From CBDDGJ01 sp965199285 (lineage in GTDB: Bacteria; Pseudomonadota; Alphaproteobacteria; RS24), in assembly GCA_965199285.1 (NCBI GenBank), contig OZ240687.1:1-64000 (forward strand): a stretch of 64,000 nucleotides of DNA. The letters run 5' to 3'. This document shows, one piece after another, positions 26,663 through 37,600 of the stretch. The notes under the pieces are model-generated. The model was not told where the DNA came from. It made no database searches and saw only the letters and a list, made by a program, of their open reading frames with translations. The stretch's first letter is position 1; each line of letters opens with the position of its first letter. The position numbers and the translations under genes were made by a program.

Positions 26663-27148
26663 ATGCAAGGCAAGCAAGCTGTCATAGAATGTTTGAATAA
26701 TGCTCTGTTTTTAGAGCTTGGCTCGATTAACCAATATTGGTTGCATTATCGTTTGCTGGATGATTGGGGCGTTACCAAACTGGCGGATAAGGAACGCCAA
26801 GAAAGCATTGAAGAAATGCACCATGCCGATAAAATCATTGAGCGGATTATTTTTCTTGAGGGCTTACCGAATTTGCAATCTGTCGCACCATTGCGGATTG
26901 GGCAGAATGTTAAAGAAGTTCTCGAATGTGACCTTGCCAGCGAAAAAGAGGCGTGGGATAGCTACACCAAATCGCGGGAGATTTGCCGCGATGAGGGCGA
27001 TTATGTCACTATGAACATATTTGAAACTCTGGTGACAGATGAAGAAGAGCATATTGATTTTCTCGAAACGCAGCTTCAACTGCTCGAAAAAATGGGGGAA
27101 GAAAAATATATGCTTCTCAATGCCGCCCCCGCCAGCGACGGCAATTAG
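26663..27148 (+). CDS. bfr: bacterioferritin
   Basis: This 161-residue subunit belongs to the 24-mer haem-containing iron storage shell. Ferroxidase ligands fit the family positions: Glu18 (LELGS), Glu51 and His54 with the haem-ligand Met52 between them (EEMHHAD), Glu94, and Glu127/His130 (DEEEHIDFLE). I use ATG 26663, which has AAAGGG eight bases upstream; the GTG at 26654 overlaps that site. Together with bfd it forms an iron storage and release pair. Confidence 0.96.
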   Translation: MQGKQAVIECLNNALFLELGSINQYWLHYRLLDDWGVTKLADKERQESIEEMHHADKIIERIIFLEGLPNLQSVAPLRIGQNVKEVLECDLASEKEAWDSYTKSREICRDEGDYVTMNIFETLVTDEEEHIDFLETQLQLLEKMGEEKYMLLNAAPASDGN

Positions 27149-27154
27149 CAAGAC

Positions 27155-29356
27155 TTATTTAGCATCTTCTTGTGCCTGATAATCCTGCCATGAGCGGGCG
27201 ATGATAAAGGCATAAATATCTTCAACATCTTGTTCTGAAACCTGATCGGCAAAGCTCGCCATGCCGTTTTCTTCCAAAATCCCTTCCAGCACAATATCCT
27301 TAAACAAGCGATGGGTTGATGCGTTCATCCGCCGCAAATCGGGGATGACAGAATTATTTCCCAACACGCCAATGCCATGACAAAAGGTGCAGACTTCATG
27401 ATAAAGCTCCATCCCGCGCGCAACTTGTTCTTCGGTAAATTCAACCTCTGGCGGTTTGGGCAAAGTGAGGTCACGTTCTTCCGGCTTAGCAATTTCACCG
27501 CCGCCGTTTAATTTGAACACATGCATCATGCCCGCATTACCAAATTTTGCCGAACCCGGTAGCGTCGTATCGCCTTCGGTTAAGCCTGCCGCACCACCAC
27601 TGCCGACCTGAATGGCGACATATTGCTCGCCATCAATTTCATAAGTAATGGGCGGCGCGATAATGCTTGTATAGGTTTTCGCTGTCCATAAGACCTCGCC
27701 CGTACGGGCATCAAACGCGTTAAACTCACCGCCACTATTGCCTTGAAAAACAAGGTCAGCAGCGGTTGAAAGTGTGCCGCCATTCCAATGGGTAGGGCTT
27801 TCTTGCGTCCAATGGGTTTTGCCGGTGAGCGGGTCAAAGGCGGTGAGATAACCACGCGGCAGCGGCATATCCGGATGCTCTGCCAATAAGTCCAGCAGCC
27901 TGCCAAATTCAATGCCTGTATTCCATCCCCCTTCGCGATATTTCAATCTGCCGGTTGCCTTAAAATCATGGTCAATATCATAAACAAGCGGGCTTTCCAT
28001 CGCCGGAATATAGACCAGCCCCGTATTGGGGTTATAAGACATTGCCATCCAATTATGGCCGCCAAGCGGTCCGGGTAAAATCCATTCTGACTTACCGCTC
28101 TTATTCCAGTTGCGCGATTGATTTTCAATCGGGCGGCCGGTTTTCATGTCAACCCCATCCGCCCATGTCACGGTGACATAAGGGTTGGCGCGCAATAATT
28201 CGCCCGTCGCCCGATCCAGCACATAAAAGAATCCGTTTTTCGGGGCTTGCATAATCACTTTGCGCATTTGCCCATCAATTTCGAGCTCCGCCAGCATCAT
28301 ATCTTGTACGGCGGTATAATCCCACGTGTCACCGGGTGTGGTTTGATAATGCCATTTCACCCGACCGGTTTCAGGGTTAAGCGCCACGATGGAAGACAGG
28401 TAAAGATTATCCCCCCCACCGGGAGAGCGAATGGCGCGCGTCCATGGCGAGCCATTGCCAACCCCGATAAATACCGTATCCGTATCCGGGTCATAGACAA
28501 TACTATTCCAGACCGTGCCGCCACCGCCAATCTTCCACCATTCGCCGCCCTTCCAGCTTTTTGCGGCCGCTTCAAGCTCAGGGTTTTCAAAGGGAAGCGA
28601 TGGATCACCCGGTACGGTGAAAAAACGCCAAACCAATGCACCGGTTTTGCTGTCATAGGCGCTGACATAACCACGCACCCCAAATTCCGCCCCGCCATTG
28701 CCGATAAATATACGGCCATTGGCAATGCGTGGCGCACCGGTAATGGTATAGGGACGCTCACGGTCAATCAGCGTGTTGACGCGCCATATTTCCTCGCCCG
28801 TTTGGGCATTAAGGGCGATGAGATAGCCGTCAAAACTTGCGACATAAACCGCCCCTTCATAAACCGCGACCCCACGATTCACCACATCGCAGCAACCTTT
28901 TCTCCCCCATGCACCGGGGACTTCGGGGTCATAAGACCATATTTCTTCACCGGTTTTGGCATTCACCGCATAGACCAAGCTCCATGGGCCGGTCATATAC
29001 ATAATGCCATCTACCACAATCGGGGTGGCTTCTGTGGCGCGGGTTGTATATAAATCAAAACTCCAGCTAAGCTCCAAATCCTTAATTGTCTTTTTGTTGA
29101 TTTGGGTGAGCGGCGAAAAGCGTTGCTCGCCATAAGTCCGCCCATGTGAAAGCCAATTCCCCGGTTCAGATTCGGCATTGATAATCCGTTGCGTATCAAT
29201 CTGGGCGATGCTGTCGCTCGGCTGCCCGCCGCCCTCACTTATATCCCTATCGCTATTATTTTGAATAGCCGCATAAAAAGCGGTGATAATAATCGCGCCA
29301 ATGGCGATTGCGTTTATCACAATGGCTTGCGATTTTGAAAAAGCTGGATGTCCCAT
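27155..29356 (-). CDS. PQQ-dependent quinohaemoprotein alcohol dehydrogenase
   Basis: This 733-residue protein has an N-terminal hydrophobic export or anchor segment (about residues 9-29). An eight-bladed PQQ propeller follows, then a C-terminal cytochrome c domain with CTFCHG around residue 660. The GCCDV vicinal disulfide that contacts PQQ is present near residue 153. The catalytic aspartate region reads PGDTWDYTA. Lanthanide-dependent relatives carry a second Asp two residues after the catalytic one; here that position is Thr, so a calcium enzyme is more likely (inference). It oxidises alcohols or aldehydes in the periplasm and passes electrons through its own haem. The substrate cannot be read. 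It is divergent from a monooxygenase gene. Confidence 0.92.
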   Translation of the reverse strand: MGHPAFSKSQAIVINAIAIGAIIITAFYAAIQNNSDRDISEGGGQPSDSIAQIDTQRIINAESEPGNWLSHGRTYGEQRFSPLTQINKKTIKDLELSWSFDLYTTRATEATPIVVDGIMYMTGPWSLVYAVNAKTGEEIWSYDPEVPGAWGRKGCCDVVNRGVAVYEGAVYVASFDGYLIALNAQTGEEIWRVNTLIDRERPYTITGAPRIANGRIFIGNGGAEFGVRGYVSAYDSKTGALVWRFFTVPGDPSLPFENPELEAAAKSWKGGEWWKIGGGGTVWNSIVYDPDTDTVFIGVGNGSPWTRAIRSPGGGDNLYLSSIVALNPETGRVKWHYQTTPGDTWDYTAVQDMMLAELEIDGQMRKVIMQAPKNGFFYVLDRATGELLRANPYVTVTWADGVDMKTGRPIENQSRNWNKSGKSEWILPGPLGGHNWMAMSYNPNTGLVYIPAMESPLVYDIDHDFKATGRLKYREGGWNTGIEFGRLLDLLAEHPDMPLPRGYLTAFDPLTGKTHWTQESPTHWNGGTLSTAADLVFQGNSGGEFNAFDARTGEVLWTAKTYTSIIAPPITYEIDGEQYVAIQVGSGGAAGLTEGDTTLPGSAKFGNAGMMHVFKLNGGGEIAKPEERDLTLPKPPEVEFTEEQVARGMELYHEVCTFCHGIGVLGNNSVIPDLRRMNASTHRLFKDIVLEGILEENGMASFADQVSEQDVEDIYAFIIARSWQDYQAQEDAK

Positions 29357-29478
29357 TTTATAATCCCCCTATAAAATTCTCGCATAAGTCTAGCGGGTTT
29401 TTGGCGTTTAGAAAAGAAGATTCGCTTTACTTGCGCGAATTATCGGGCATAATAATATATCCATATAGGGAGAGATAG

Positions 29479-30960
29479 ATGACAGAGCAGCCAGATATTA
29501 CAATTATTGGCGCCGGCATGGGCGGTATTCTGGCAGGGATGCAGCTGGTGCGACATGGCTATCGCAATTTTCGAATAATCGAAAAAGCCGGCGATATGGG
29601 TGGCACATGGCGCGATAATGAATATCCGGGTTGTGCCTGTGATGTGCCGTCACATTTTTATTCATTTTCATTTGAAGGCAAGCCCGATTGGTCGAGCGTG
29701 TTTCCCCCGCGTGATGAGATATTTGAATATCAGGCACGATGTGCGACAAAATATGGACTTTATAATAAGACCCAGTTTAATACTCAAATCGCGTCCGCCA
29801 TATTTGATAGCAAAAAGAAAAAATGGGTTTTGAAAACGACAACCGGAAAGACCATTCGCACCGATATTTTAATCACCGCGCTAGGGCAGTTAAATCGCCC
29901 CAAAATACCGGTGATACAAGGGCAAGACATATATGAGGGACATATTTTCCACTCCGCGCAATGGCAACATGACGTAAAACTTGAGGGCAAGAAAATTGCG
30001 GTGATTGGCAATGGGCCATCGGCAGCGCAATTTATCCCTGAAATTGCCAAAATAGCGGGCGGCCTTACCATATTTCAAAGATCGCCCTGCCATGTGACCC
30101 CGCGCAATGACCGCGCTTATTGGGGAATTGAAAAATTTATGTTTCGGTATGTTCCGGGCTTACGCAAATTATATCGCGGTCTGATTTATTGGACGCTTGA
30201 GAAAAACTTTCTTGCCTTTAATGAGGCTAAAAACCCGCATTTTCTTGTCCGCTTATTTGGGCTTGGCAAAACCATTGAGGAAGCGATTAAAGAGCAGTTT
30301 GATGAACAGGTGACAGACCCGATCATGCGCGAAAAATTATGGCCGGATTATCCGATAGGCTGTAAGCGCGTGGTCATATCGGATGATTATTATCCCGCAT
30401 TGATGCGCGATAATGTGACGGTTGAAACCCGCGCCATTAAAAAAATAACCAAAACCGGAATCCAAACCAATGATGGGCAAGACCATAAATTTGATACGAT
30501 TATTTACGGCACCGGCTTTGAAAGCACTGAATTTCTCGCGCCATTAGAGATTAAAGGCGAAAATGAGACCTCGTTAAACCAAGCTTGGCATGATGGTGCT
30601 GAAGCCTATTTGGGCATGACGATGCCTGACTTTCCGAATTTCTTTATGCTTTATGGCCCCAATACAAATCTAGGGCATAATTCAATTATTTTTATGCTCG
30701 AATGCCAGATGAATTATATTCTTGGCGCGCTAAAAATGCTGGAAGAGAAAAAAGCGCATCATTTGAATTTACGGCAAGACAAAATGCAGGATTTCAGCGA
30801 AGATTTGCGGGCGCGATTATCAACCTCTGTGTGGGAGGCGGGATGCGATAGCTGGTATAAGAATGAAGCCGGTAAAGTGACAAATAATTGGCCAGATTTC
30901 ACCTATATTTATCGCCAAAAAACGGAAAAATTTGATGCCGCGCCATATGATTTTTCTTAA
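29479..30960 (+). CDS. flavin-binding monooxygenase, Baeyer-Villiger type
   Basis: This 493-residue protein has two dinucleotide folds: GAGMGGILAGMQL at the N-terminus for FAD and GNGPSAAQFIPE near residue 178 for NADPH. Between them is YEGHIFHSAQW, fitting the [FY]xGxxxHxxx[WP] Baeyer-Villiger fingerprint. GGTWRDNEYPGCACD is typical of cyclohexanone and phenylacetone monooxygenase relatives. It is expected to insert oxygen next to a ketone, or to act as a related N/S-oxygenase; the substrate is unknown. GGGAGAGA precedes the start. It lies divergent from the PQQ alcohol dehydrogenase, so successive oxidation of an alcohol to a ketone to an ester is possible, but speculative. Confidence 0.9.
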   Translation: MTEQPDITIIGAGMGGILAGMQLVRHGYRNFRIIEKAGDMGGTWRDNEYPGCACDVPSHFYSFSFEGKPDWSSVFPPRDEIFEYQARCATKYGLYNKTQFNTQIASAIFDSKKKKWVLKTTTGKTIRTDILITALGQLNRPKIPVIQGQDIYEGHIFHSAQWQHDVKLEGKKIAVIGNGPSAAQFIPEIAKIAGGLTIFQRSPCHVTPRNDRAYWGIEKFMFRYVPGLRKLYRGLIYWTLEKNFLAFNEAKNPHFLVRLFGLGKTIEEAIKEQFDEQVTDPIMREKLWPDYPIGCKRVVISDDYYPALMRDNVTVETRAIKKITKTGIQTNDGQDHKFDTIIYGTGFESTEFLAPLEIKGENETSLNQAWHDGAEAYLGMTMPDFPNFFMLYGPNTNLGHNSIIFMLECQMNYILGALKMLEEKKAHHLNLRQDKMQDFSEDLRARLSTSVWEAGCDSWYKNEAGKVTNNWPDFTYIYRQKTEKFDAAPYDFS

Positions 30961-31438
30961 AACAAAACGCATATATTGCCTTTCTTTATTATTTGTTGCG
31001 GCGCTCTGGCTCACCGCCTGTAGCGATATGGAACCACCCTTGATAAGCCCACCCCTGATAAGTATTGAAAATGTGGTTTTGCGCGAAGGGTTGGGCGACC
31101 GCCCATCGGCGATGTTTTTAACCTTTGTGAACAGAGGCGGGGCGGATAAATTAATTGGCGCGCAAAGTGAGGGGTTTGGAAAAATCGAGCTACACACGCA
31201 TATAAATGAAGGCGGGGTGATGCGGATGCGGCGGCGGGATGAGATAATCTTGCCGCAAGGTGAGTATAAATTTTCCCGCGGCGGTGATCATTTAATGCTG
31301 TTTGACCAAAAGGGGGATATTCGCGCCCCCATCACTTTATTTTTCGCGCAGCACAAGCCGATTATAATTTCGGATTTTACGGTCGAACAATTTGGCATCG
31401 CCAATCTGCCCGCCCATAATCCACATGCTCATCATTAA
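30935..31438 (+). CDS. PCu(A)C copper chaperone lipoprotein
   Basis: The protein is about 167 residues. A signal peptide ends in WLTAC, a lipobox, so it should be a lipoprotein of the periplasmic face. The DUF461/PCuAC domain shows the copper ligands: His and Met in ELHTHINEGGVMRM and His-x-Met in GGDHLML, plus a His-rich end. Such proteins deliver Cu(I) to the CuA site of cytochrome c oxidase. GGAA lies seven bases before ATG 30935, which overlaps the monooxygenase gene by 26 bases; ATG 30947 is an alternative. No cox genes are adjacent. Confidence 0.88.
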   Translation: MPRHMIFLKTKRIYCLSLLFVAALWLTACSDMEPPLISPPLISIENVVLREGLGDRPSAMFLTFVNRGGADKLIGAQSEGFGKIELHTHINEGGVMRMRRRDEIILPQGEYKFSRGGDHLMLFDQKGDIRAPITLFFAQHKPIIISDFTVEQFGIANLPAHNPHAHH

Positions 31439-31505
31439 TTTAATCCACTTGATTTCATATAAGCGCTTGCGTATATTTTGGTGAAATAGAAAGGTCATAG
31501 ATAAT

Positions 31506-31835
31506 ATGTCTGACGTGAAACAATATATTGAAACTGAAATTGCCGCCGAGGCCGTTGTGCTGTTTATGAAAGGCACGCCGGTATTTCCGCAATGCGGATT
31601 TTCAGGGCAAGTGGTGCAAATCCTCTCGCATTTGGGGGTTCCGTTTAAGGGCATTAATGTGCTTGAAAATGATGATTTGCGGCAAGGGGTGAAGGAATTT
31701 TCAAACTGGCCAACCATCCCGCAGCTTTATGTGAAGGGCGAATTTGTTGGCGGTTGTGATATTATTCGCGAAATGTTTGAAGAGGGCGAATTGCGTGATT
31801 TCTTTACCGAACATGATATTGAAACTGTCGCATAA
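31506..31835 (+). CDS. grxD: monothiol glutaredoxin, Grx4 family
   Basis: This 109-residue protein has the CGFS active site (FPQCGFSGQVVQIL), FMKGTP upstream, and the GSH-binding WPTIPQLYV and GGCDIIREM segments. Grx4-type proteins hold a [2Fe-2S] cluster with glutathione, often with BolA, and act in Fe-S trafficking and iron signalling. In many alphaproteobacteria bolA lies directly upstream; here the upstream gene is the copper chaperone. alaS follows about 50 bases downstream. Confidence 0.95.
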   Translation: MSDVKQYIETEIAAEAVVLFMKGTPVFPQCGFSGQVVQILSHLGVPFKGINVLENDDLRQGVKEFSNWPTIPQLYVKGEFVGGCDIIREMFEEGELRDFFTEHDIETVA

Positions 31836-31886
31836 ACCATATGCTATGATCAAAATAAGCGGCGATATAAATAAGAGTGAGATCAG

Positions 31887-34565
31887 ATGACCAGCTCTCT
31901 GGCAGATATCCGAAGCGCATTTATAAATTATTTTGAAAGCCATGATCATAAGCATGTGCGCTCAGATGGGCTAGTGCCAAGCAGCGACCCGACATTAATG
32001 TTCACCAATGCTGGCATGGTTCCGTTTAAGAATATTTTCACTGGTGCCGAAGCGCCGCCAAACCCACCGCGCGCGGTATCATCACAAAAATGTGTACGCG
32101 CCGGCGGCAAGCATAATGACCTTGATAATGTCGGCTATACGGCGCGCCATCATACATTTTTTGAAATGTTGGGTAATTTTTCCTTTGGTGATTATTTCAA
32201 AGAACAAGCAATTTATTATGGCTGGGATTTTTTAACCCACACCCTCGCCTTGCCGAAAGATAAATTGCTGGTGACGGTTTATGCCGAAGATGAAGAGGCG
32301 TATAGATTGTGGCAAAAAATTGCCGGACTACCGGAAGATAAAATCATCCGCATTGCCACCTCTGATAATTTTTGGTCAATGGGGGATACGGGGCCTTGCG
32401 GACCATGTTCAGAGATTTTTTATGACCATGGCGAAACAATAAGCGGCGGCCCACCGGGAAGCGCGGATGAGGATGGAGACCGTTTTGTCGAAATATGGAA
32501 TCTGGTTTTCATGCAGTTTAATCAGCAAGCTGATGGCACAAGAGACGCCCTGCCCCGCCCTTCGATTGATACCGGAAGTGGTTTGGAACGCTTGGCCGCG
32601 GTGATGCAGGGTGTGCATGATAATTATGAGACGGATCTATTTCAAACGCTGATAGGCGCAATCGCTAACAGCTCTGGCACCAAAATCGGCGGCGCGGGAC
32701 ATAATAGCCATAAGGTGATTGCCGACCATTTGCGGGCGAGCGCGTTTCTGATTACCGATGGCGTGCTGCCTGCCAATGAAGGGCGCGGTTATGTTTTGCG
32801 GCGGATTATGCGCCGCGCCATGCGGCATGTCCAGATTTTAGGGGTGAATGAGCCGCTTATGTATCATCTGTTTCCAACCCTGAAAGAACAGATGGTAGCC
32901 GCCTATCCCGAACTTGCACGAGCTGAAGCGCTGGTAACAGAAACCTTAAAGCAAGAAGAAACCCGCTTTCAGGAAACATTATCACGCGGTCTCAAATTAC
33001 TCGAAGATGAGGTTGATAGCCTGTCAGGGAAAATCCTATCTGGTGATGTCGCCTTCAAATTATATGATACTTATGGCTTTCCTGTCGACTTAACTCAAGA
33101 TGCGTTGCGTGAAAAAGGGCTGCAATTAGATATGGAGGGCTTTGAGCAAGCCATGCAGCAGCAACGCGAAACGGCACGGGCGCATTGGACAGGAAGCGGT
33201 CAAACCGCAACCGATGATGTGTGGTTCACGATACATGAAGACATTGGTGCCACTCAGTTTCTGGGTTATGAGCAAAATGTTTGTGACGGAAATGTCACCG
33301 CGCTTATCAGTAATGGCGAGATTGCCGATAAAGCGCGTGAAAGCGAAGTGTCTCTATGCCTTGACCAAACCGTTTTTTATGGTGAAAGCGGTGGACAAAT
33401 TGGCGATTGCGGCAGGCTTTATAATGACACTGTCGAGATTGAAATAACCGATACACAAAAACAATTAGGCGATATGCATGTCCTCATTGGTAACATCACA
33501 AAAGGTGAGGTGAAAATAGGGGATACGCTCACGCAAGAGATAAATGTGCCGCGCCGTGATGCTATTCGGGCGCATCACTCGGCAACCCATTTATTGCATG
33601 AAGCACTGCGGCAAACTCTGGGCGAACATGTCGCACAAAAAGGTTCGCTGGTTACGGCGGATTATTTGCGGTTTGATTTCGCTCACCCCAAAGCGGTCAA
33701 CGCGGCAGAATTATTAGCGATTGAAGATAAGGTGAATGCGCAAATTCGTGCCAATGGCGCAGTTGAAACCCGCCTGATGTCACAAGATGCAGCATTGGAA
33801 GCGGGCGCGCTTGCCTTATTTGGCGAAAAATACGGCGATGAAGTGCGGGTGCTGGCAATGGGAGATAATGAGGGGGCTGATAATGGGGGTGATGATAAAC
33901 AGGATACGGGACGTGCCGGTTATTCGGTTGAATTATGTGGCGGCACGCATGTAAACCGGCTCGGTGATATTGGCGTGTTCAAAATCACCACTGAAGCTGC
34001 CATTGCTAGTGGGGTGAGACGGATTGAAGCGCAAGTCGGCGCGGCAGCTTTCGCGCATATTCACACGCGCGAACAAGTTCTAGAGCAAACCGCGCAAATT
34101 CTTAAAAGCAGTGTTGATGAGGTTGCCGGTCGGGTGGAAAAATTACTACAAGAACGAAAGCAACTTGAACGCGAGCTGGCAGAAGCACAAAAGAAACTCG
34201 CCCTTGCTGGTGATGGCGGCAGCGCACCCGCTGATAGGGTTGAAGAGATTAACGGCGTGAAATTTCTTGGCCGGATTGTCGAGGATTTGCCATCCAAACA
34301 ATTACGCGGGCTGGTTGATCAAGGCAAAACCCAAATCGAGAGCGGTGTGGTGGTGTTTATCGGTATTGATGGCGGTAAGGTCGGGATTGCGGTTGGGGTG
34401 ACAGATGACATCACCGACAAATTTAACGCGGTTGATTTGGTGCAATTAGGGGCTGAAAAACTGGATGGCAAAGGCGGTGGCGGCCGCCCTGATATGGCAC
34501 AGGCTGGCGGCGCGAATATAGAAGGTGTACAAGCTGCACTTGAAGAGATAAAGAATAGATTGTAA
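31887..34565 (+). CDS. alaS: alanyl-tRNA synthetase
   Basis: AlaRS (892 residues) charges tRNA-Ala and edits mischarged Ser/Gly. The class II core starts at residue 1 (FINYFESHDHKHVRS, then FTNAGMVPFKNIF). The editing domain has HHSATHLLHEALR and the zinc-binding VELCGGTHV. A coiled coil near residues 740-780 (RVEKLLQERKQLERELAEA) and the glycine-rich C-terminal C-Ala domain (GGGGRPDMAQAGG) complete it. The length is normal. Confidence 0.98.
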   Translation: MTSSLADIRSAFINYFESHDHKHVRSDGLVPSSDPTLMFTNAGMVPFKNIFTGAEAPPNPPRAVSSQKCVRAGGKHNDLDNVGYTARHHTFFEMLGNFSFGDYFKEQAIYYGWDFLTHTLALPKDKLLVTVYAEDEEAYRLWQKIAGLPEDKIIRIATSDNFWSMGDTGPCGPCSEIFYDHGETISGGPPGSADEDGDRFVEIWNLVFMQFNQQADGTRDALPRPSIDTGSGLERLAAVMQGVHDNYETDLFQTLIGAIANSSGTKIGGAGHNSHKVIADHLRASAFLITDGVLPANEGRGYVLRRIMRRAMRHVQILGVNEPLMYHLFPTLKEQMVAAYPELARAEALVTETLKQEETRFQETLSRGLKLLEDEVDSLSGKILSGDVAFKLYDTYGFPVDLTQDALREKGLQLDMEGFEQAMQQQRETARAHWTGSGQTATDDVWFTIHEDIGATQFLGYEQNVCDGNVTALISNGEIADKARESEVSLCLDQTVFYGESGGQIGDCGRLYNDTVEIEITDTQKQLGDMHVLIGNITKGEVKIGDTLTQEINVPRRDAIRAHHSATHLLHEALRQTLGEHVAQKGSLVTADYLRFDFAHPKAVNAAELLAIEDKVNAQIRANGAVETRLMSQDAALEAGALALFGEKYGDEVRVLAMGDNEGADNGGDDKQDTGRAGYSVELCGGTHVNRLGDIGVFKITTEAAIASGVRRIEAQVGAAAFAHIHTREQVLEQTAQILKSSVDEVAGRVEKLLQERKQLERELAEAQKKLALAGDGGSAPADRVEEINGVKFLGRIVEDLPSKQLRGLVDQGKTQIESGVVVFIGIDGGKVGIAVGVTDDITDKFNAVDLVQLGAEKLDGKGGGGRPDMAQAGGANIEGVQAALEEIKNRL

Positions 34566-34684
34566 TAATTTTATTATTTTAAGGCGAAGATTTTGTAAAA
34601 TTATTTGCCATCTCAAAAAAATATCCTTGCATCTGAGAAAATATCATTTACTAATTCCATATTAGGAAGTTATAGGGGTATAAA

Positions 34685-37600
34685 ATGGGAATTTTTTCAG
34701 CACGCTTTGAAAGTGGTTTTTTTGTGCGTATTAGGCACGAGGAAGGGGCGGGGTCAGGCGCGCACATGCCTCACTATGAGTTAGATAAAAAGCCCCTATC
34801 GCTGCTTGCCGTTTCTAAAATGCTGAAAGATAATTGGCGGGGTACGACCTCTCCCCTTTTATCAACCGTCTCGCTTCTCGCCCTTGCTGCTTGTGGCGGC
34901 GGAGGTGGTGGTGGAACCACAACCACCACAACCACCACCCCAACCAATGCTGCGCCAACAGTTGCCAATGCGATTGCCGATCAAACGATTGCAGAAGACA
35001 GCGCCTTCAGCTTTGTGGTTCCGGCAAATAGTTTTGCCGATACGGATGCAGATGATACGCTGGCCTATACGGCAACCGGGCTACCCGATTGGGCAAGCTT
35101 CAATGCGACCACCCGCACCATTAGTGGCACCCCTACCAATTCTGCGGTTGGCACGAGCACCGTCACCGTAACCGCCAGCGATGGCACGGCCAATGTCTCT
35201 GACATGTTTGATATTACGGTCACTAATACGAATGATGCGCCGACGGTTGCCAATCCGGTTGCTGATCAGAGCGCGACAACAGGCACAGCGTTTAGCGTCA
35301 CCATTCCGGTAACTACTTTTGACGATGTCGATGTGGGGGATATATTCACCCTTTCCATAGATGGTCTACCCGCTTGGGCAAGCGCGGATATAAGCGCAGG
35401 TACGATTAGTGGCACGCCCACCAATTCTGATGTGGGAACCAGCACTGTCACGATCACCATAACCGATACGGCAAGAAGTTCAGTTTCGGACAGTTTTGAT
35501 ATTACGGTCGCCCGCACGAATACGGCGCCGACGGTTGCCAATCCGGTTGCTGACCAGAGCGCGACGGCAGGCGCGGCGTTTAGCTTCACCATTCCTGCAA
35601 ATAGTTTTGCCGATGTTGATATGGGGGATACACTCACCATTTCCGCAGGCGATCTACCCGATTGGGCGAGCTTTGATGCGGCCACCCGTACCATTAGTGG
35701 CACGCCTACCAATTCTGATTCGGGAACCGTCACGATCACAATAACCGCAACCGATGCGGCGGGAAGTACAGTTTCGGACAGTTTTGATATTGTGATCGAT
35801 CCTACTGCAGAAGCAGCAGCTGCTCTTACCGCTGTGTTGGAGGATTCGGCATCCGCAGGCGGCGGGAATAATGCCGATGGGGCGGCTATAACCGCGGCGC
35901 AATTATCAGATATTACAAGCGGGGTGAATGAATTTATTCTGTCTCGCTATCAAACGGCGATTGCAAATGAAGCGAATTTTTCTAACCCCCCAACCGTCGC
36001 AGAAGTTGAGGCGATTATTGCCGAGCAAAGTGCTAATTTGAGCCGTCTTTACGAGAATGGCACGGGGCTACCGGCTGATATAAGCGGGATGGATACGTCA
36101 CGCGCCACCGATATGAGCTATATGTTTCTTGACGCAGCTGGCTTTAACCAAGCTATTGGGAATTGGAATGTCAGTAATGTCACTGATATGAAATCAATGT
36201 TTGGCAATGCCAGCGCTTTCGACCAAAATATTGGCAATTGGAATGTCAGTAATGTCACTGATATGAATTCAATGTTCTTTTTTGCGGGCGCATTTGACCA
36301 AAATATCGGCGGTTGGACTGTCAGCAATGTAACTGATATGAGTCAAATGTTTGAGGGTGCCGATGATTTTAACCAGAATATTGGTGGCTGGACTGTTAGC
36401 AATGTAACGAATATGGATTCAATGTTTAGCCGTGCCAGCGCTTTTGATCAAGATATTGGCGGTTGGACTGTTAGTTCCGTTACAAATATGAGTGAAATGT
36501 TTGAAGGTGCCAGCGCTTTTAATCAAGATATTGGCAATTGGAATGTTAGTTCCGTTACAAATATGAGTGAAATGTTTAATGGTGCCAGTGCTTTCAACCA
36601 AGATATTGGCGATTGGCGTGTCGGTAATGTCACCGATATGCGGGAAATGTTTAGTGGTGCCAGTGTTTTCAACCAAGATATTGGCGATTGGGATGTAAGC
36701 GCTGTCACAAATATGAGTGCAATGTTTTTTAATGCCAGTGCTTTCAACCAAGATATTAGCGATTGGGATGTAAGCGCCGTCACATTTATGAGTCTTATGT
36801 TTGACGGTGCTACCGCCTTTAACCAGAATATTGGTAATTGGCGTGTCGGTAATGTCACCGATATGCGCGGCATGTTTGACGGTGCTACCGCCTTTAACCA
36901 GAATATTGGCACTTGGGATGTTGGCAATGTCACAGATATGCGCGGCATGTTTTCTGGAGCCGATGCGTTCAACCAAGATATTGGCAATTGGGATGTAGGC
37001 TCTGTTACAACTATGCGGGGCATGTTTAATTCTGCCGATGCGTTTAACCAGAATCTTGGCGCTTGGGATGTCAGCTCTGTTACCGATATGCGCCAGATTT
37101 TTGATGGTGCGTCCGCGCTTTCAACCGATAATTTTGACAAAACCCTTGCAGGCTGGGCAGATATTGAAACGGCAGATGGGGAAACCGCTTTGCAAAATAA
37201 TGTTGATCTAGAAGCAATAGCACCAGATCATAGCAATGCCACTGCTCGACAATATTTGCTTGATAGCTATAATTGGACAATAGGTTCAACTGCTGTAGCC
37301 TCTGTCCAGCAAGGGGCTAATGATGCAGGGGATACCCTAGATCGCTCTGCGGAGGCAACTGCTCAAACCATTCACGGGCTTGGCGGCGATGACACACTTA
37401 CCGGCGGATCTGCGGCTGATTTTATTTATGGCGGCGCGGGGGATGATATGCTCACCGGTGGGGCAGGGGCAGATATTTTCCACTACCTCTTCACCAATGG
37501 GGGGGCAGATACAATCACCGATTTCACCTCAGGGGCTGGCGGGGATAGGCTCGATATTTCTTACTTGCTGGATGGATTTGGCAATGCCGCCTATGGCACC

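Noticed and set aside
36118..37140. Long minus-strand open frames opposite the DUF285 repeats
   Set aside because: They arise from the 75-bp periodicity of the real gene on the plus strand and have no start or ribosome context.
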